From the NCBI GenBank assembly GCA_016185365.1, contig JACPNP010000059.1:1-56729 (forward strand): a DNA stretch of 56,729 bases, read 5' to 3'. The translations under genes were made by a program, and so were the position numbers. Source of the stretch: Terriglobales bacterium. GTDB lineage: Bacteria; Acidobacteriota; Terriglobia; Terriglobales; Acidobacteriaceae. The notes under the pieces are model-generated. The model saw only the letters and a list, made by a program, of their open reading frames with translations, had not been told where the DNA came from and did not search any database. How positions within the stretch are numbered: position 1 is the stretch's first letter; each line of letters starts with the position of its first letter. Below are positions 24,828-39,896 of this stretch, in pieces.

Positions 24828-27146
24828 TTATGCGGACCTGGCGGAATTGCCACTGATGATGCGCCACAGGGTTTCCGGCTTGAGTGGCATGTCCAGATGG
24901 CGGACGCCCAGCGGCGCAAGCGCGTCAATCACGGCATTCACCAGGCATGGCGTTGCGCCGATGGTCCCGGCTTCGCCCACACCCTTCACGCCCAGCGGGT
25001 TTACCGGAGAAGGCGTCTCTGTGCGGTCGAGTTCCATCCAGGGGCAATTGGTGGCGCGAGGCAACGCGTAGTCCATGAGCGTGCCGGTGAGCAGTTGGCC
25101 GTTCTCGTCATACACAACGTGCTCGTAAAAGGCCTGGCCGAGCGCCTGCACGATGCCGCCTTGCACCTGTCCATCCACGAGCAACGGATTGATCACCCGG
25201 CCGCAGTCGTCCACAGCGATATAACGCTGAAGGGTGATCTCGCCGGTGTCTTTGTCCACCTCCGCGATGCAGATGTGCGTGCCGAAGGGAAAGGTAAAGT
25301 TCTTAGGTTCGAAGAAGTAAGTGGCGGAAAGTCCCGGCTCCATGCCCTCCGGCAGCGACTTGGCCAGGTGCGCATGCAGCGCGACTTCCTGGATGGCCAT
25401 GGACTTTGCGCCCGAAGTGAACCTTCCGTCGGCGAATTTCACTGTGGCCGGATCAACGCCCATCAAATGCGCCGCAAGTTTCGAGGCCTTTTCTTTTAGC
25501 CGCTGCAGCGCGACAAACACCGCTGTACCGCCGACTGCCGTGGCCCGGCTGCCGAAGGTGCCGATACCGTACTGGACGATCGAGGTGTCGCCATGGATCA
25601 CCGTGACAGCCTCGATGGAAACGCCGAGTTCATCACCGGCGATCTGTGCAAAGGAAGTTTCCTGTCCCTGACCGTGTGGGGAAGCGCCGGTCAAAACCGT
25701 TACTGTCCCGGTCGGTTCGATGCGGACGGTCGCGCTCTCCCAGCCACCCGCGGGCAGCGCCGCCGAAGGACCGAGCGCGCAGATCTCCACATAGGTGGAG
25801 ACGCCGATGCCGACCAGCCGGCCCGCGGCGCGGGCCTTTTTCTGCTCCTCGCCAAGCTTCTTGTAATCGGCGTTCTTCAGTGCTTTTTCGAGCGCAAGTA
25901 CATAATCGCCGCTGTCATAGAACAGTCCTGTAGCGGTCTTGAACGGAAATTCGTTCGGAGCAGGGAAGTTCTTGCGGCGGACCTCGACCGGGTCCATGCC
26001 CAGTTCCGCCGCAACCAAATCCATGGCCCGCTCGACCACGTAGGTCGCCTCAGGGCGGCCGGCGCCTCGGTACGCGTCCGTGGACATCTTGTTGGTGAAG
26101 ACCGCGGTCACATTGATCTGGATGGCGGGGATCTTGTAACTGCCGGAGAGCATCAACCCGGTGAGCGTGGGAATGGCAGGCGTGAGCAACTGGTAGTACG
26201 CACCCATGTCGGCAAAGACGTTGTAGCGCAGGCCGGTGACGGTGCCGTCTTTCCTGATGCCGATCTCGAGGTCGCCAAGCTGGGCGCGGCCGTGGATGGT
26301 GGACTGGAAATTCTCGCGGCGTGACTCGATCCACTTCACCGGTTGCCCGAGCTGCATGCTGATCCAACCGAGCAACGCTTCCTCGGCATAGACGTTGAGC
26401 TTGGAGCCGAATCCGCCGCCGACTTCCGGTGTGATCACCCGCAGCCTGTTCTCCGGCATCCCCAGCATGAGCGCGACCTGGGTACGCATGAGGTGCGGGA
26501 TCTGGGTGGAGGACCAGAGCGTGAGCTCCTGTTCGCCGGGATAGTAGCGGGCCAGCACGCCGCGCGGTTCCATGGCGATCGGGGCGAGGCGCTGATTCAG
26601 GATGCGCTGTTTAATGACCTTGTCGGATGATCTGAACGCGGCCGCGATATCGCCTTCGCCGGCCGTCAGCTTGTACGCGATGTTTGTGCCGAACTGTTCA
26701 TGGACATAGGGGGCCCCGGCGGCGGCTTTCACTTCCTCGGTCACCGCGGGCAATTCCTCGTAATCCACCTGGATCATGTCTGCCGCATCTTTGGCAAGAT
26801 AGCGGTCGGTGGCGACGACGGCGGCAATGGCATGACCTACAAACAATGCTTTGTTCGAGGCCAGCACCAGGAACTCCGGTTTCTTCATCTCCGGCAGGTC
26901 GCTGGCGCAAGGCACGCCGCCGATCTTGCCGATGTCCTTGCCGGTGTAGACGGCGACCACGCCCGGCGCCTTCGCGGCAGCGGAAGCGTCCACGCCGGTG
27001 ATACGGGCGTGGCCATAGATGGAGCGCACGAAGGCGACGTGCAGCGTGTCCGGCAGCTTGATGTCATCCACGTAATGGCCCAGTCCCTGGATGAGGCGCG
27101 GGTCTTCGGTGCGCTTGACGCGGTTTCCGACGTACTTGGTGGCCAT
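24828..27146 (-). CDS. coxL: Form II CODH-like molybdenum hydroxylase large subunit
   Basis: 772 residues, the normal family length. It starts VGNRVKRTEDPRLIQGLGHYVDDI and has the molybdopterin-cytosine-dinucleotide motifs GGGFGSK and GQGQETSFAQI. The active-site loop near residue 357 reads AYRGAGR. That is the form II signature; proven CO oxidisers of form I carry AYRCSFR with the Cys that binds copper. The substrate may therefore be CO or, quite possibly, an aldehyde or N-heterocycle. Operon order S-L-M-G also fits form II. It acts in the cytoplasm as part of a heterotrimer dimer. Spacing to coxS is 12 bases. Confidence 0.92.
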   Translation of the reverse strand: MATKYVGNRVKRTEDPRLIQGLGHYVDDIKLPDTLHVAFVRSIYGHARITGVDASAAAKAPGVVAVYTGKDIGKIGGVPCASDLPEMKKPEFLVLASNKALFVGHAIAAVVATDRYLAKDAADMIQVDYEELPAVTEEVKAAAGAPYVHEQFGTNIAYKLTAGEGDIAAAFRSSDKVIKQRILNQRLAPIAMEPRGVLARYYPGEQELTLWSSTQIPHLMRTQVALMLGMPENRLRVITPEVGGGFGSKLNVYAEEALLGWISMQLGQPVKWIESRRENFQSTIHGRAQLGDLEIGIRKDGTVTGLRYNVFADMGAYYQLLTPAIPTLTGLMLSGSYKIPAIQINVTAVFTNKMSTDAYRGAGRPEATYVVERAMDLVAAELGMDPVEVRRKNFPAPNEFPFKTATGLFYDSGDYVLALEKALKNADYKKLGEEQKKARAAGRLVGIGVSTYVEICALGPSAALPAGGWESATVRIEPTGTVTVLTGASPHGQGQETSFAQIAGDELGVSIEAVTVIHGDTSIVQYGIGTFGSRATAVGGTAVFVALQRLKEKASKLAAHLMGVDPATVKFADGRFTSGAKSMAIQEVALHAHLAKSLPEGMEPGLSATYFFEPKNFTFPFGTHICIAEVDKDTGEITLQRYIAVDDCGRVINPLLVDGQVQGGIVQALGQAFYEHVVYDENGQLLTGTLMDYALPRATNCPWMELDRTETPSPVNPLGVKGVGEAGTIGATPCLVNAVIDALAPLGVRHLDMPLKPETLWRIISGNSARSA

Positions 27147-27158
27147 GGGTCTCGTCTC

Positions 27159-27644
27159 CTAGTCGGCGGCAGCCGCGCCCTTCATTCTCCTGGCGGCGTA
27201 TTGCACCGCCTCCACAATGTGCTGATACCCGGTGCAACGGCATAGATTGCCCTCGATGGCCATCCGGATCTCCGCTTCCGTGGGGTCGGGGTTGCGCTCC
27301 AGCAGTTGCGCCGAAGCGACGATCATGCCCGGCGTGCAATACCCGCATTGCAGCCCGTGGCGCTCCCAGAACCCCTCTTGCACCGGATGCAATCTGCCGT
27401 TCACCGCAAAGCCCTCGATGGTGGTGATGTGCGCGCCATTCGCCTGGGCCGCCAGTACGGTGCAGGATTTCACCGCCTGGCCATCGAGCATCACCGTGCA
27501 AGCCCCGCAGAGCGAGGTCTCGCAGCCGATGTGCGTGCCGGTGAGATTCAGTACGTCACGCAGATAATGGACCAGCAGCACACGCGGCTCCACCTCATGC
27601 GCGTGCGTCTTGCCGTTGACGGTGACTTGGATCGGGACTTTCAT
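27159..27644 (-). CDS. coxS: CODH-like [2Fe-2S] small subunit
   Basis: 161 residues with both iron-sulfur clusters: [15 protein letters not shown] with a later CTVLAAQ for the plant-ferredoxin-type cluster, and CGYCTPGMI with GNLCRCTGY for the second. It is the first gene of the coxSLMG unit. The upstream ~170-base gap to the divergent gene at 27819 would hold both promoters. The start has a GAGGAGAG ribosome-binding site. Confidence 0.93.
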   Translation of the reverse strand: MKVPIQVTVNGKTHAHEVEPRVLLVHYLRDVLNLTGTHIGCETSLCGACTVMLDGQAVKSCTVLAAQANGAHITTIEGFAVNGRLHPVQEGFWERHGLQCGYCTPGMIVASAQLLERNPDPTEAEIRMAIEGNLCRCTGYQHIVEAVQYAARRMKGAAAAD

Positions 27645-27818
27645 CGGAGAACTCTCCTCGGGAAGCGAGCACCCAAGATAACGGGCGGGCGAAGGGTGGT
27701 CAAGGTTTGGGATTCACGCGTAAATAAACGCCCCGCCAAAGGCTGTGGGACGGCAGTGTTGCTTCTATATACTGAATTTTTGCGCCGGGATCCGGACGCA
27801 TTCATCGACAGAAGGAAC

Positions 27819-29495
27819 ATGAAGAATCTCTTGCACATCACCTGGGCCTGGCTGTTATTGGGCAGTCTTGCATGGGCGCAAGGACCTAAAGTCGAGCGGG
27901 TGGATCCGCCGAACTGGTGGATCGGCCTGCCACCGCCGATGCTGCTCATAAAAGGTGAGGGGCTGGAGGGCGCCAAGGTGACCTCGGCCTCCCCCGGCGT
28001 GCGCGTCTCCCGGGTGGAAGAAGGTTTGAATGGGCACTACTTGTTCGTGTGGCTGGAGATCGCCAAGACGGCCACGCCGGGCAAGGCAAAGCTTCAGGTG
28101 GTGTCCGAGAAGGGTAGAAGTAGTGCCGAAATCGAGATCAATCCACTGGCAAGATCGGGCGGAGGATCGGCGGAAGGCGACATTCTGTTCCAAACGGGTC
28201 AAGGAACCTGGCAGGATCTGGCGCACATCCAGCCTCGGCTCACAGGTCAGGCCATCAGCGGAATTGTCCTGCGGGTTCCGTACGCCGTCGACGGACGCCG
28301 GCCGAGTCTCTCCATGAATGCCGTGACTGATTTTTACCCCAGGCTTTCGGAATGGGGCCGGATCGACGACTTGGCCGGCTTGTCGCGCATGATCCATGAC
28401 GCTGGTGGACGAGTTCAGCTGCGAGTGGAAGCGAACCAAGTGGGAGTATCCCATGCATGGGTGGCTGATCCTCCGCATGAGAGGTGGTTCAACGGAACGC
28501 GCGAACACCACTTGAAAACGGACGGCGACCTCAGTGCTTTGGCGGATCCACATGCGCCACAATCGCGCACCCGGCCTTTACTGGAAGGCTGGCTGGATGA
28601 CTCACTCGCCGACCTGAATACCCAGGACCCGTGGGTGGCCCAGTATCTTCGTCAGCAAATGATGTGGTGGGTGATGACAGCACAGGCAGACGCGCTAGCA
28701 CTCGAAGATCTTCCCTACGTCGACCGCGGATTCTGGAGCGAATTCACCCGGGAACTGAGGAAGACGTTCCCAAAGGTGCGGACGATCGGCGAGGTACAGA
28801 GCCGGGAACCGGAGGTCGTGGCGTCCTTCGCGGGTGGTCGGTCGGTTGGCGGTGTGGATACAGACGTCACCACGATGATCGATGTGCCACTGGCTGCCGC
28901 GGTCCGTGAAAGCGTCGAACAAGGGAAGGGCGCAAACAGGATCGAGGCCGTCCTGCAAAAGGACTGGCTTTATCCAAAACCGGAGTCCCTGCTCCTGCCC
29001 CTGATGGGGATCGAGGATCGGACTGCGGCGGAATTGGCCGCGCAAATCTCCCTTCTTTTACCGCGTGTGCCCTTACTGGACGATTCACTGGTGTTTTCAC
29101 CTGCGGGAGAAGTGGCGCTCAAGACCTTAAGGCTCCGGAGGCAGCACCCTGCGTTGTCCGGCGGGAAGATGTACCACCTCATCTCTGATGATACGGTGTT
29201 CGTATTCGGGCGTGACCATTTCGCCGGCGCCGAGGTCGCGTTGGGACAGTCCAGCAAGCCCGAACACCTGTTGATCGTGGTGAATGTCGGCCGGGAGTCG
29301 CGCAAGCTCACATTGGAGGTGGCCGATACACCCATCATGACGGCGACGGAGATACGGGACGTCCTTCCTGCGGGGACAGCAAAAGCAGTTCAGGGCAAGA
29401 TCGAGGTCGAGATCACGGCACGCTCGGTCGCTGTTTGGGACGTGCGCTGCGGCTGTGACGTTGACGACACCCTTACTCCGGCACGACCGCGGTAG
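27819..29495 (+). CDS. Secreted GH13-like protein with lost catalytic residues
   Basis: 558 residues, ATG with GAAGGA upstream and a TATACT hexamer at 27768-27773. A signal peptide is followed by a cyclomaltodextrinase-type N-terminal domain (VERVDPPNWWIGLPPPMLLI) and a GH13 TIM barrel that can be aligned region by region. Region I, expected D-x-x-x-N-H, reads R202...N206-Q207. Region II, expected G-F-R-x-D, reads A-L-A294-L-E296, so both the Arg and the nucleophile Asp are replaced. Region III keeps E325 (TIGEVQ). Region IV, expected N-H-D, reads I-E399-D400. It lacks about 60 residues relative to active relatives. It is best read as a pseudoenzyme, perhaps sugar-binding. It is convergent with, and overlaps by 23 bases, the ligase gene. 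Confidence 0.75.
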   Translation: MKNLLHITWAWLLLGSLAWAQGPKVERVDPPNWWIGLPPPMLLIKGEGLEGAKVTSASPGVRVSRVEEGLNGHYLFVWLEIAKTATPGKAKLQVVSEKGRSSAEIEINPLARSGGGSAEGDILFQTGQGTWQDLAHIQPRLTGQAISGIVLRVPYAVDGRRPSLSMNAVTDFYPRLSEWGRIDDLAGLSRMIHDAGGRVQLRVEANQVGVSHAWVADPPHERWFNGTREHHLKTDGDLSALADPHAPQSRTRPLLEGWLDDSLADLNTQDPWVAQYLRQQMMWWVMTAQADALALEDLPYVDRGFWSEFTRELRKTFPKVRTIGEVQSREPEVVASFAGGRSVGGVDTDVTTMIDVPLAAAVRESVEQGKGANRIEAVLQKDWLYPKPESLLLPLMGIEDRTAAELAAQISLLLPRVPLLDDSLVFSPAGEVALKTLRLRRQHPALSGGKMYHLISDDTVFVFGRDHFAGAEVALGQSSKPEHLLIVVNVGRESRKLTLEVADTPIMTATEIRDVLPAGTAKAVQGKIEVEITARSVAVWDVRCGCDVDDTLTPARPR

Positions 29496-31521
29496 CCTCG
29501 ATCTCGATCCGGGCACGGTCCTCGATCAGCGCGCTGACCACCACCACGGACATCGCGGGATAATGCCGCCCGAATAACTCCCGATAGGCCCGTCCGATGG
29601 GTTTCCGTGCCGCCAGATAGGCGGCTTTATCTGTCACGTACCAGGTCATGCGGACCAAGTGGTGCGGTTCCGCGCCGCTGGACTTCAACACCGCATCCAC
29701 ATTCTTCAGCGTCTGCGCGGCCTGCGCGGCGAAATCGTCGGATTCGAAGTGGCACGTCTCCGGGTTCCAACCGATCTGCCCGGCGATGGAGATCACGCGG
29801 CCCCGCGCGGCGATGCCGTTGGCATAGCCGATGGGATTGGCCCATCCGTCGGGTTGCAGGAACTCGAAGTCCGGGCGTTGTGTCGCCACTGCGCCTTGGC
29901 GCAAAACGTAACGCTGCAGCTTCCCCGTGAGGGTGCGTGGGAGCGACGGCACGAACTCGATGGCGCGCGGATATTTATAAGGCGCGATCACCGTCTTCAC
30001 GAAGTCTTGCAACTCCTTGACCAGCGCGTCTGACGATTGCGAGCCCGGCTCCAGCACCACGTAGGCCTTCACCAGATGTCCGCGGGTCTCGTCCGGCACC
30101 CCGATCACGGCGCATTCCAGCACGTTGGGATGATCGAGCAGGGCATTCTCCACCTCCGGCCCGGAGATGTTGTAGCCGGAAGAGATGATCATGTCGTCCG
30201 TGCGCGCCTGATACCAGAAGTAGCCTTCGTCGTCCACGATGTAGGCGTCGCCGGTAAGGTTCCACCCGTTCTGCACATACTTGCGCTGATCTTCGAGATT
30301 GTTCAGATACCGGCACCCGGTAGGCCCGATCACGGCGAGGCGCCCGACCTGGCCCGGGGGCACGTCCTGCAAATGCTCATCCACCACGCGTGCGCGATAA
30401 CCCGGGACCACCCGTCCGGTGGAGCCCGAACGAGTCGCCGCGTCCGGCGAGCTGATGAACATGTGCAGCATTTCCGTGGAGCCGATGCCGTCGATGATGC
30501 GCAGCCCCGTGGCTTCGAGCCAGGCGTCGAAGGTGGCCTTGGGCAGATGCTCGCCGGCGGAGACGCACTTACGCAGGCTGGAAACATCCGCTTCTTTGAT
30601 CCGCGGCAGCATTGCGCGGTACGCCGTGGGTGAAGTGAACAGCACGGTTGGTTTATGGGCCGTGATCGCCTCGAGCAATTGTGGCGGAGCGACCTGTTCC
30701 ACCAGCAACGTGGATGCGCCGATGCGCGTGGGGAAGAGCAACAGCCCGCCCAGCGAATACGTGAATGCCAGGGGCGGCGAGCCGATGAAAATGTCATCCG
30801 GCTCAGCCGCGAGCACATGGCGGCCGAAGGTGTCGGCCACAGCGAGCAGGTCGCGATGGAAATGCATGGTGCCCTTGTTGCGCCCGGTGGTGCCGCTGGT
30901 GAAGGCGATGATGGCAACATCCTCAGCGGAGGTGGCGCAATTGGCGAACTCCGCAGGTTTTGACTCCATCAGTGTTTCGAGCGACATCGGTGATTCTTTC
31001 CCGAAGCGCACTACCCGCATCCCGGGTTGGGGCAACATCACCTCTTCGATCTCGGCGGCGATGCGATGGTCTGTGAGCGCCAGTGAGACTTTGGCCTTCT
31101 CCACGATGGTGGCCAGTTCCCGCTGTCGCAATAAAGGCATGGTGCTGACGGCGACACCGCCCGCCTTCAGCACCCCAAACCAGCAGGCCGCCATCATCGG
31201 GTTGTTCGGCGAACGAAGGAGAACGCGGTTGCCTGGAATCAGAAGCAGATCTTCGACCAGGACATGGGCGATGCGGTTGGAGGTCTCGTAGAGGCGGCGG
31301 TACGACCACGTTTCGCCGCAGTAGTGGAACAACACGCGTTCACCGTGGCCGGCGGCGATATGCCTGTCGAGAAGTTCAGCGGCGGCGTTCAGTTGCGCGG
31401 GATAGGCGAGCCCAGCGCCGGCGAGATCAAGCTCCGGCCACAAAGCGCGTGGCGGCAAGTGATCGTGGCAAAACGTGTCCAGGTGCGCGCTGGCGGTGTG
31501 CAGCCGGATGTCCTTAGTCAT
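29473..31521 (-). CDS. Benzoate-type acyl-CoA ligase fused to RidA
   Basis: 682 residues. Residues ~1-545 are an AMP-forming ligase of the benzoate/2-aminobenzoate-CoA type: [14 protein letters not shown] phosphate loop, [28 protein letters not shown] hinge and the catalytic Lys in [10 protein letters not shown]. Residues ~550-682 are a RidA (YjgF) domain: [21 protein letters not shown] and [20 protein letters not shown]. Ligase and RidA are usually neighbouring separate genes in 2-aminobenzoate clusters; here they are in one uninterrupted frame. The ligase activates the aromatic acid; RidA would hydrolyse the imine/enamine formed after dearomatisation. It is last in the operon, overlapping the dehydrogenase gene by 8 bases. 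Confidence 0.87.
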   Translation of the reverse strand: MTKDIRLHTASAHLDTFCHDHLPPRALWPELDLAGAGLAYPAQLNAAAELLDRHIAAGHGERVLFHYCGETWSYRRLYETSNRIAHVLVEDLLLIPGNRVLLRSPNNPMMAACWFGVLKAGGVAVSTMPLLRQRELATIVEKAKVSLALTDHRIAAEIEEVMLPQPGMRVVRFGKESPMSLETLMESKPAEFANCATSAEDVAIIAFTSGTTGRNKGTMHFHRDLLAVADTFGRHVLAAEPDDIFIGSPPLAFTYSLGGLLLFPTRIGASTLLVEQVAPPQLLEAITAHKPTVLFTSPTAYRAMLPRIKEADVSSLRKCVSAGEHLPKATFDAWLEATGLRIIDGIGSTEMLHMFISSPDAATRSGSTGRVVPGYRARVVDEHLQDVPPGQVGRLAVIGPTGCRYLNNLEDQRKYVQNGWNLTGDAYIVDDEGYFWYQARTDDMIISSGYNISGPEVENALLDHPNVLECAVIGVPDETRGHLVKAYVVLEPGSQSSDALVKELQDFVKTVIAPYKYPRAIEFVPSLPRTLTGKLQRYVLRQGAVATQRPDFEFLQPDGWANPIGYANGIAARGRVISIAGQIGWNPETCHFESDDFAAQAAQTLKNVDAVLKSSGAEPHHLVRMTWYVTDKAAYLAARKPIGRAYRELFGRHYPAMSVVVVSALIEDRARIEIEATAVVPE

Positions 31522-32674
31522 GGAGCACCTGCCCGGCGATCACCAGTTTCTGGATCTCGCTCGTCCCTTCGTAGATGCGCAGGGCACGGATCTCGCGATA
31601 GAGCCGCTCCACCACCGCGCCGGAGACCACGCCGCGTCCGCCGAAGAGCTGCACCGCATCGTCGATCACCTTTTGCGCCGACTCGGTGGCATGCAACTTG
31701 GCCATCGCGGCTTCACGGGTGACGCGGTCCGCGACCTTGTCTTTTGTCCAGGCGGCGCGGTACACCAGCAGCGCGCTCGCATCCACGGCCATGGCCATAT
31801 CGGCGATGCGGGCCTGCGTCAGCTGGAATGCAGCCAATTCTTTGCCGAACGTTTGGCGGGACTTCACATGCGCCACAGACTCATCCAGTGCGCGCCGCGC
31901 AAATCCGAGCGCAGCCGCGCCGACCGTGGAGCGGAACACGTCAAGCGTTCCCAGCGCCACACGCAGTCCCTTGCCCGGCTCGCCGATCACCGCGCTCGCC
32001 GGGACCCGGCATTTTGTGAAGGAGATGGTCCCCAGCGGATGCGGCGCGATCACCTCGATGCGGCCGGTGACTTTCAGACCCGGATTCGATGCATCCACCA
32101 CCAGCGCGATGTAGCTTTTCTCACCGCCTTCGGGGAAGCGGGCGAAAACGGTGTAGAAGTCAGCGATCCCGCCATTCGAGATCCAGGTCTTTTCTCCGTC
32201 GACCACATAGGAATCGCCCTCGCGACGGGCCGTGGTGGACATGGCGGCGACATCGGAGCCCGCCCCCGCCTCCGAGATGGCGAAAGCGGCGATGGCCTCG
32301 CCCCGGGCCACACGGGGAAGATGTGCGGCGCGCAGCGCATTCGATCCGTACAACGTGATCGGGCCGGCCCCGAGTCCCTGAAGCGCGAACGCGAAGTCGG
32401 CCAGGCCGGAGTGGTAGCCGAGCATCTCGCGGATCAGGCAGAGAGCGCGGACATCCAGTCTGTCATGCACGCCCCCATGCGCTTTTGGCACAGCGTGACG
32501 CAACCAGCCATCGTCGCCTAGTCTCTTCACCAGCGCGCGGCAGTGAGTGTCCACGTCCCGCGGATGGCTTTCCACCAGGGAACGGTTGGCAACCAGCCAC
32601 GCGCCCAGGTCGCGCGCAAGTGCGCGGTGCGAGTCTTCGAAGAAAGGCCAATCGAGAAAGGTCTTGTCCGGCAT
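31514..32674 (-). CDS. Acyl-CoA dehydrogenase
   Basis: 386 residues of the FAD-dependent family. Motifs include [11 protein letters not shown] for FAD binding, [10 protein letters not shown], the [18 protein letters not shown] helix, [11 protein letters not shown], and [14 protein letters not shown], where the Glu is the catalytic base. In this operon it would oxidise a ring-derived CoA thioester during the beta-oxidation-like steps after dearomatisation. Its ATG overlaps the hydratase stop by one base (TGATG), showing translational coupling. Confidence 0.9.
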   Translation of the reverse strand: MPDKTFLDWPFFEDSHRALARDLGAWLVANRSLVESHPRDVDTHCRALVKRLGDDGWLRHAVPKAHGGVHDRLDVRALCLIREMLGYHSGLADFAFALQGLGAGPITLYGSNALRAAHLPRVARGEAIAAFAISEAGAGSDVAAMSTTARREGDSYVVDGEKTWISNGGIADFYTVFARFPEGGEKSYIALVVDASNPGLKVTGRIEVIAPHPLGTISFTKCRVPASAVIGEPGKGLRVALGTLDVFRSTVGAAALGFARRALDESVAHVKSRQTFGKELAAFQLTQARIADMAMAVDASALLVYRAAWTKDKVADRVTREAAMAKLHATESAQKVIDDAVQLFGGRGVVSGAVVERLYREIRALRIYEGTSEIQKLVIAGQVLHD

Positions 32675-33507
32675 CAGTTGCCCTCGAACTTGGGAGTCTG
32701 TTTGGCGGCGAACGCGCGGTAGGCGCGGGCGAAATCAGCGGTCTGCATGCAGAGTGCCTGCGCCCGGGCTTCCGCGTCGATCGCGGCGTTGATCTCCATG
32801 TTCCATTCATTGTGCAGGCACTGTTTTGTGACCGCATGCGCGATCGTCGGCCCGGAGGCCAGATCGCGAGCCCAGGCCCGTGCTTCGGCTAGAACCGTAT
32901 CGGATGGGACCACCTTGTTATAGAAACCCCAGCGGTCCGCTTCCTCCGATGTCATGAAGCGCCCGGTGTAAAGCAACTCGCCGGCGCGGCCCTGGCCGAT
33001 GATGCGGGGCAGGATGGCGCAGGCGCCCATGTCCGCGCCGCTCAGGCCGACGCGTACGAACAAGAAACCCACTTTACTACCCGGCGTGCCGATGCGCAGG
33101 TCGCTGGCCATGGCCAGGATCGCGCCTGCGCCGGCGCAAATGCCGTCGATGGCTGCGATGATCGGCTGCGGGCAGGCGCGCATCGCCTTTACCAAGTCAC
33201 CGGTCATCCGCGTGAACTCCAGCAAGCGGTGGTATTCCTTCTGCTCCCGCATCTCCACCAGCGGGCCGATGATCTCGTGCACGTCGCCGCCGGAGCAAAA
33301 ATTTCCGCCCGCGCCGGTCATCACCACGACCTTTATTTCACTGACTTGCGGGAGCTGCCGAAAGGTCTGCACCAGCTCCGCATAGCTTTCGAAGCTCAGC
33401 GGATTCTTGCGTTCCGGGCGATCCAGGGTGATGGTCGCGACGTTTTCCTCGACACTCCAGCCGAAATGTTTGGGCTGGATGCCTGCGGCATTGAGCGGCG
33501 TGTTCAC
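32674..33507 (-). CDS. Enoyl-CoA hydratase/isomerase family protein
   Basis: 277 residues from GTG 33507, chosen because AGGAGG lies about 8 bases upstream and the start overlaps the MarR stop (GTGA). The crotonase fold shows both oxyanion-hole loops, [15 protein letters not shown] and [20 protein letters not shown]. At the two usual hydratase Glu positions the sequence reads Pro (RIGTPGS) and Asp (SGADMGA), so the chemistry may be isomerisation or ring cleavage and not simple hydration. Aromatic CoA clusters often carry such specialised crotonases. Confidence 0.87.
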   Translation of the reverse strand: MNTPLNAAGIQPKHFGWSVEENVATITLDRPERKNPLSFESYAELVQTFRQLPQVSEIKVVVMTGAGGNFCSGGDVHEIIGPLVEMREQKEYHRLLEFTRMTGDLVKAMRACPQPIIAAIDGICAGAGAILAMASDLRIGTPGSKVGFLFVRVGLSGADMGACAILPRIIGQGRAGELLYTGRFMTSEEADRWGFYNKVVPSDTVLAEARAWARDLASGPTIAHAVTKQCLHNEWNMEINAAIDAEARAQALCMQTADFARAYRAFAAKQTPKFEGN

Positions 33508-33983
33508 GGGCGGGCCTCCTGCACGGATTCTTTGAGCTTGCCGATGAGCCGGTACAACTCTGCCCCCTCGACGGGGGACAAGGCGGAAAACATCGCCTCG
33601 ACCCATCGCCGATGTTCCGCGGCCATGGCCTGCATGGCCCGGCGTCCGGCGGGCGTCAGGCGAAGCCGCAGCGTGCGGCGGTCGCGCGCGCTTACAGTGC
33701 GCGTGACCAGCTTCTCGCGGACCAGGCGTGTGGCCAGTCCGGTCACATTACCATTCGTGACCATCAGCCGCCGGGAAAGCTCGCTCATGGTGAGGCCGTC
33801 GCCGGACTCGTCCTCGGCGGCGTCAAGCTGAGCGAGCATGTCGAAACGCGGCAGCGTGGTATGAAAATCCTGGCGCAGGCGCGTGCGGATGCGTGATTCC
33901 ACCAGATTCGTGCAGGTCAGCAAGCGCAACCAGAGGCGCAGTGTGGCCCGGCCATCCTCGGATCGTGCACGGCGCAGACTCAA
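33504..33983 (-). CDS. MarR-family transcriptional regulator
   Basis: 159 residues if it starts at the TTG at 33983, which overlaps the SDR stop and has GGGAGG upstream; longer frames would run through the SDR coding region. The winged helix is clear: [33 protein letters not shown] recognition region (positions ~75-107) and the [16 protein letters not shown] wing. MarR proteins in aromatic CoA clusters usually repress and are released by the CoA thioester. The AT-rich palindrome at 37102-37129 in front of the operon is the probable operator, so autoregulation is expected. Confidence 0.85.
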   Translation of the reverse strand: MSLRRARSEDGRATLRLWLRLLTCTNLVESRIRTRLRQDFHTTLPRFDMLAQLDAAEDESGDGLTMSELSRRLMVTNGNVTGLATRLVREKLVTRTVSARDRRTLRLRLTPAGRRAMQAMAAEHRRWVEAMFSALSPVEGAELYRLIGKLKESVQEARP

Positions 33984-34764
33984 TGCCCCAGGCCTCCCGA
34001 AATGACGATACACTCGCCGGACACGCCCGAAGCCCCGGGTGAACACAGCCAGCCGACGCAACTTGCCACTTCGTCCGTCGTGATCAGCGTGCCCCGCGGG
34101 ATCGTGCCGGACATCATGCCCAGGGCCTGCTCCATCGGGATGCCCTGGGTCTCGCTCATCTTCTTGGCGCCATTGCGGACCATGTCCGTGTCCGTGAAGC
34201 TGGGGCAGACCGCGTTCACCGTGATGCCGTGCTTGGCGACTTCAAGCGCCAGCGTGCGCGTAAGCCCGATCACACCATGTTTCGACGCGGTGTAGGCGGA
34301 AAGCCCGGCGAAACCCTTGGTCCCCGCCGTGGACGCGATGTTGACGACGCGCCCGGCGCGGGCCGCGAGCATCGCCGGAAGCACTTGCTGCGTGCAGAGC
34401 ATCAGGCCCGTAAGATTCACGCGCAAGATACGCTCCCAGAGTTCCAGCGGCATCTCCGCCAGCGGCGACACTTCGCCGATGCCGGCGTTGTTGACCAATA
34501 TCTGCGCCGGACCCTGAGTGATCTGGGCATCCTGAAATGCCTGTTTCACAGAGGCCGGATCGCCGACATCGCAGGGTACGCAGCCTACCTTGACCTCATG
34601 CTTTCCTGCGATGAGGGAAGCATGGTCTTTCAAGGTGTGGAGGTCGCGTCCCATCAACGTCAGGTTGACGCCGAGTCGCGCGAGCTCGGCGGAGATGGCA
34701 GCGCCGATGCCGCGGCCACCACCGGTGACGATGGCATGTTGACCCGAGAGGAACTTGACGTCGC

Positions 34765-34768
<4 letters not shown>
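33980..34768 (-). CDS. Short-chain dehydrogenase/reductase
   Basis: 262 residues from ATG 34768, preceded by GGAGG and overlapping the upstream stop (ATGA). Classical SDR features: [11 protein letters not shown] cofactor loop, NNAGIGE, the catalytic Ser in NIASTAG and Y-x3-K in AYTASKHGV. It probably acts as the 3-hydroxyacyl-CoA dehydrogenase of the aromatic pathway, as in known 2-aminobenzoyl-CoA clusters. It is the second gene of the operon. Confidence 0.88.
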
Positions 34769-37062
<2,294 letters not shown>

Positions 37063-37101
37063 GCAACGACCTCCGGAGCGAGACCGCAACAGGATACGCC
37101 G

Positions 37102-37129
37102 AAAATCATTTTATGCTTAAAATAATTTT
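37102..37129. promoter_or_regulatory. 28-bp AT-rich palindrome, probable MarR operator
   Basis: The left arm AAAATCATTTTATG pairs with the right arm CTTAAAATAATTTT; 24 of 28 positions are symmetric, centred between 37115 and 37116. It lies 40 bases upstream of the first gene of the aminobenzoyl-CoA operon and 72 bases before the divergent dikinase gene. Size, AT content and position fit a MarR-family operator, and the operon encodes a MarR regulator. Confidence 0.7.
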
Positions 37130-37200
37130 CCAGCGCGATGCGTACCCGGCCGCCTGTTACACTCGGCGGACTGGCGCATCCCATCACCGGGGGAGACCGC

Positions 37201-39760
<2,560 letters not shown>

Positions 39761-39779
39761 GCAAAAGGATGGGACAAGC

Positions 39780-39814
39780 GGCCCGCGCCCAGGTGCGGGC
39801 CACTTGCTTTTTTT
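39780..39814 (+). terminator. Rho-independent terminator after the dikinase gene
   Basis: Stem GGCCCGC (39780-39786) and GCGGGCC (39795-39801) around an 8-base loop, then ACTTGC and seven T residues at 39808-39814. It fits termination after the 39760 stop and supports that frame as the true 3' end. Confidence 0.85.
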
Positions 39815-39829
39815 GCATGAAGTCACAAG

Positions 39830-39847
39830 TTTGCGTCTAATCGCAAA
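39830..39847. promoter_or_regulatory. Inverted repeat TTTGCG-N6-CGCAAA
   Basis: Six-base arms TTTGCG and CGCAAA flank TCTAAT; a further TTTGCG half-site lies at 39863-39868. It is located 50 bases before the NTF2-like gene and may be an operator for it. Confidence 0.3.
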
Positions 39848-39896
39848 AGTCAACTGTTGCAGTTTGCGACAGCATCTTGTCTCAGGAGAAAAGGCT

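Noticed and set aside
24828-27146. Claim of a proven aerobic CO dehydrogenase
   Set aside because: The active-site loop is form II (AYRGAGR), so CO oxidation cannot be asserted.
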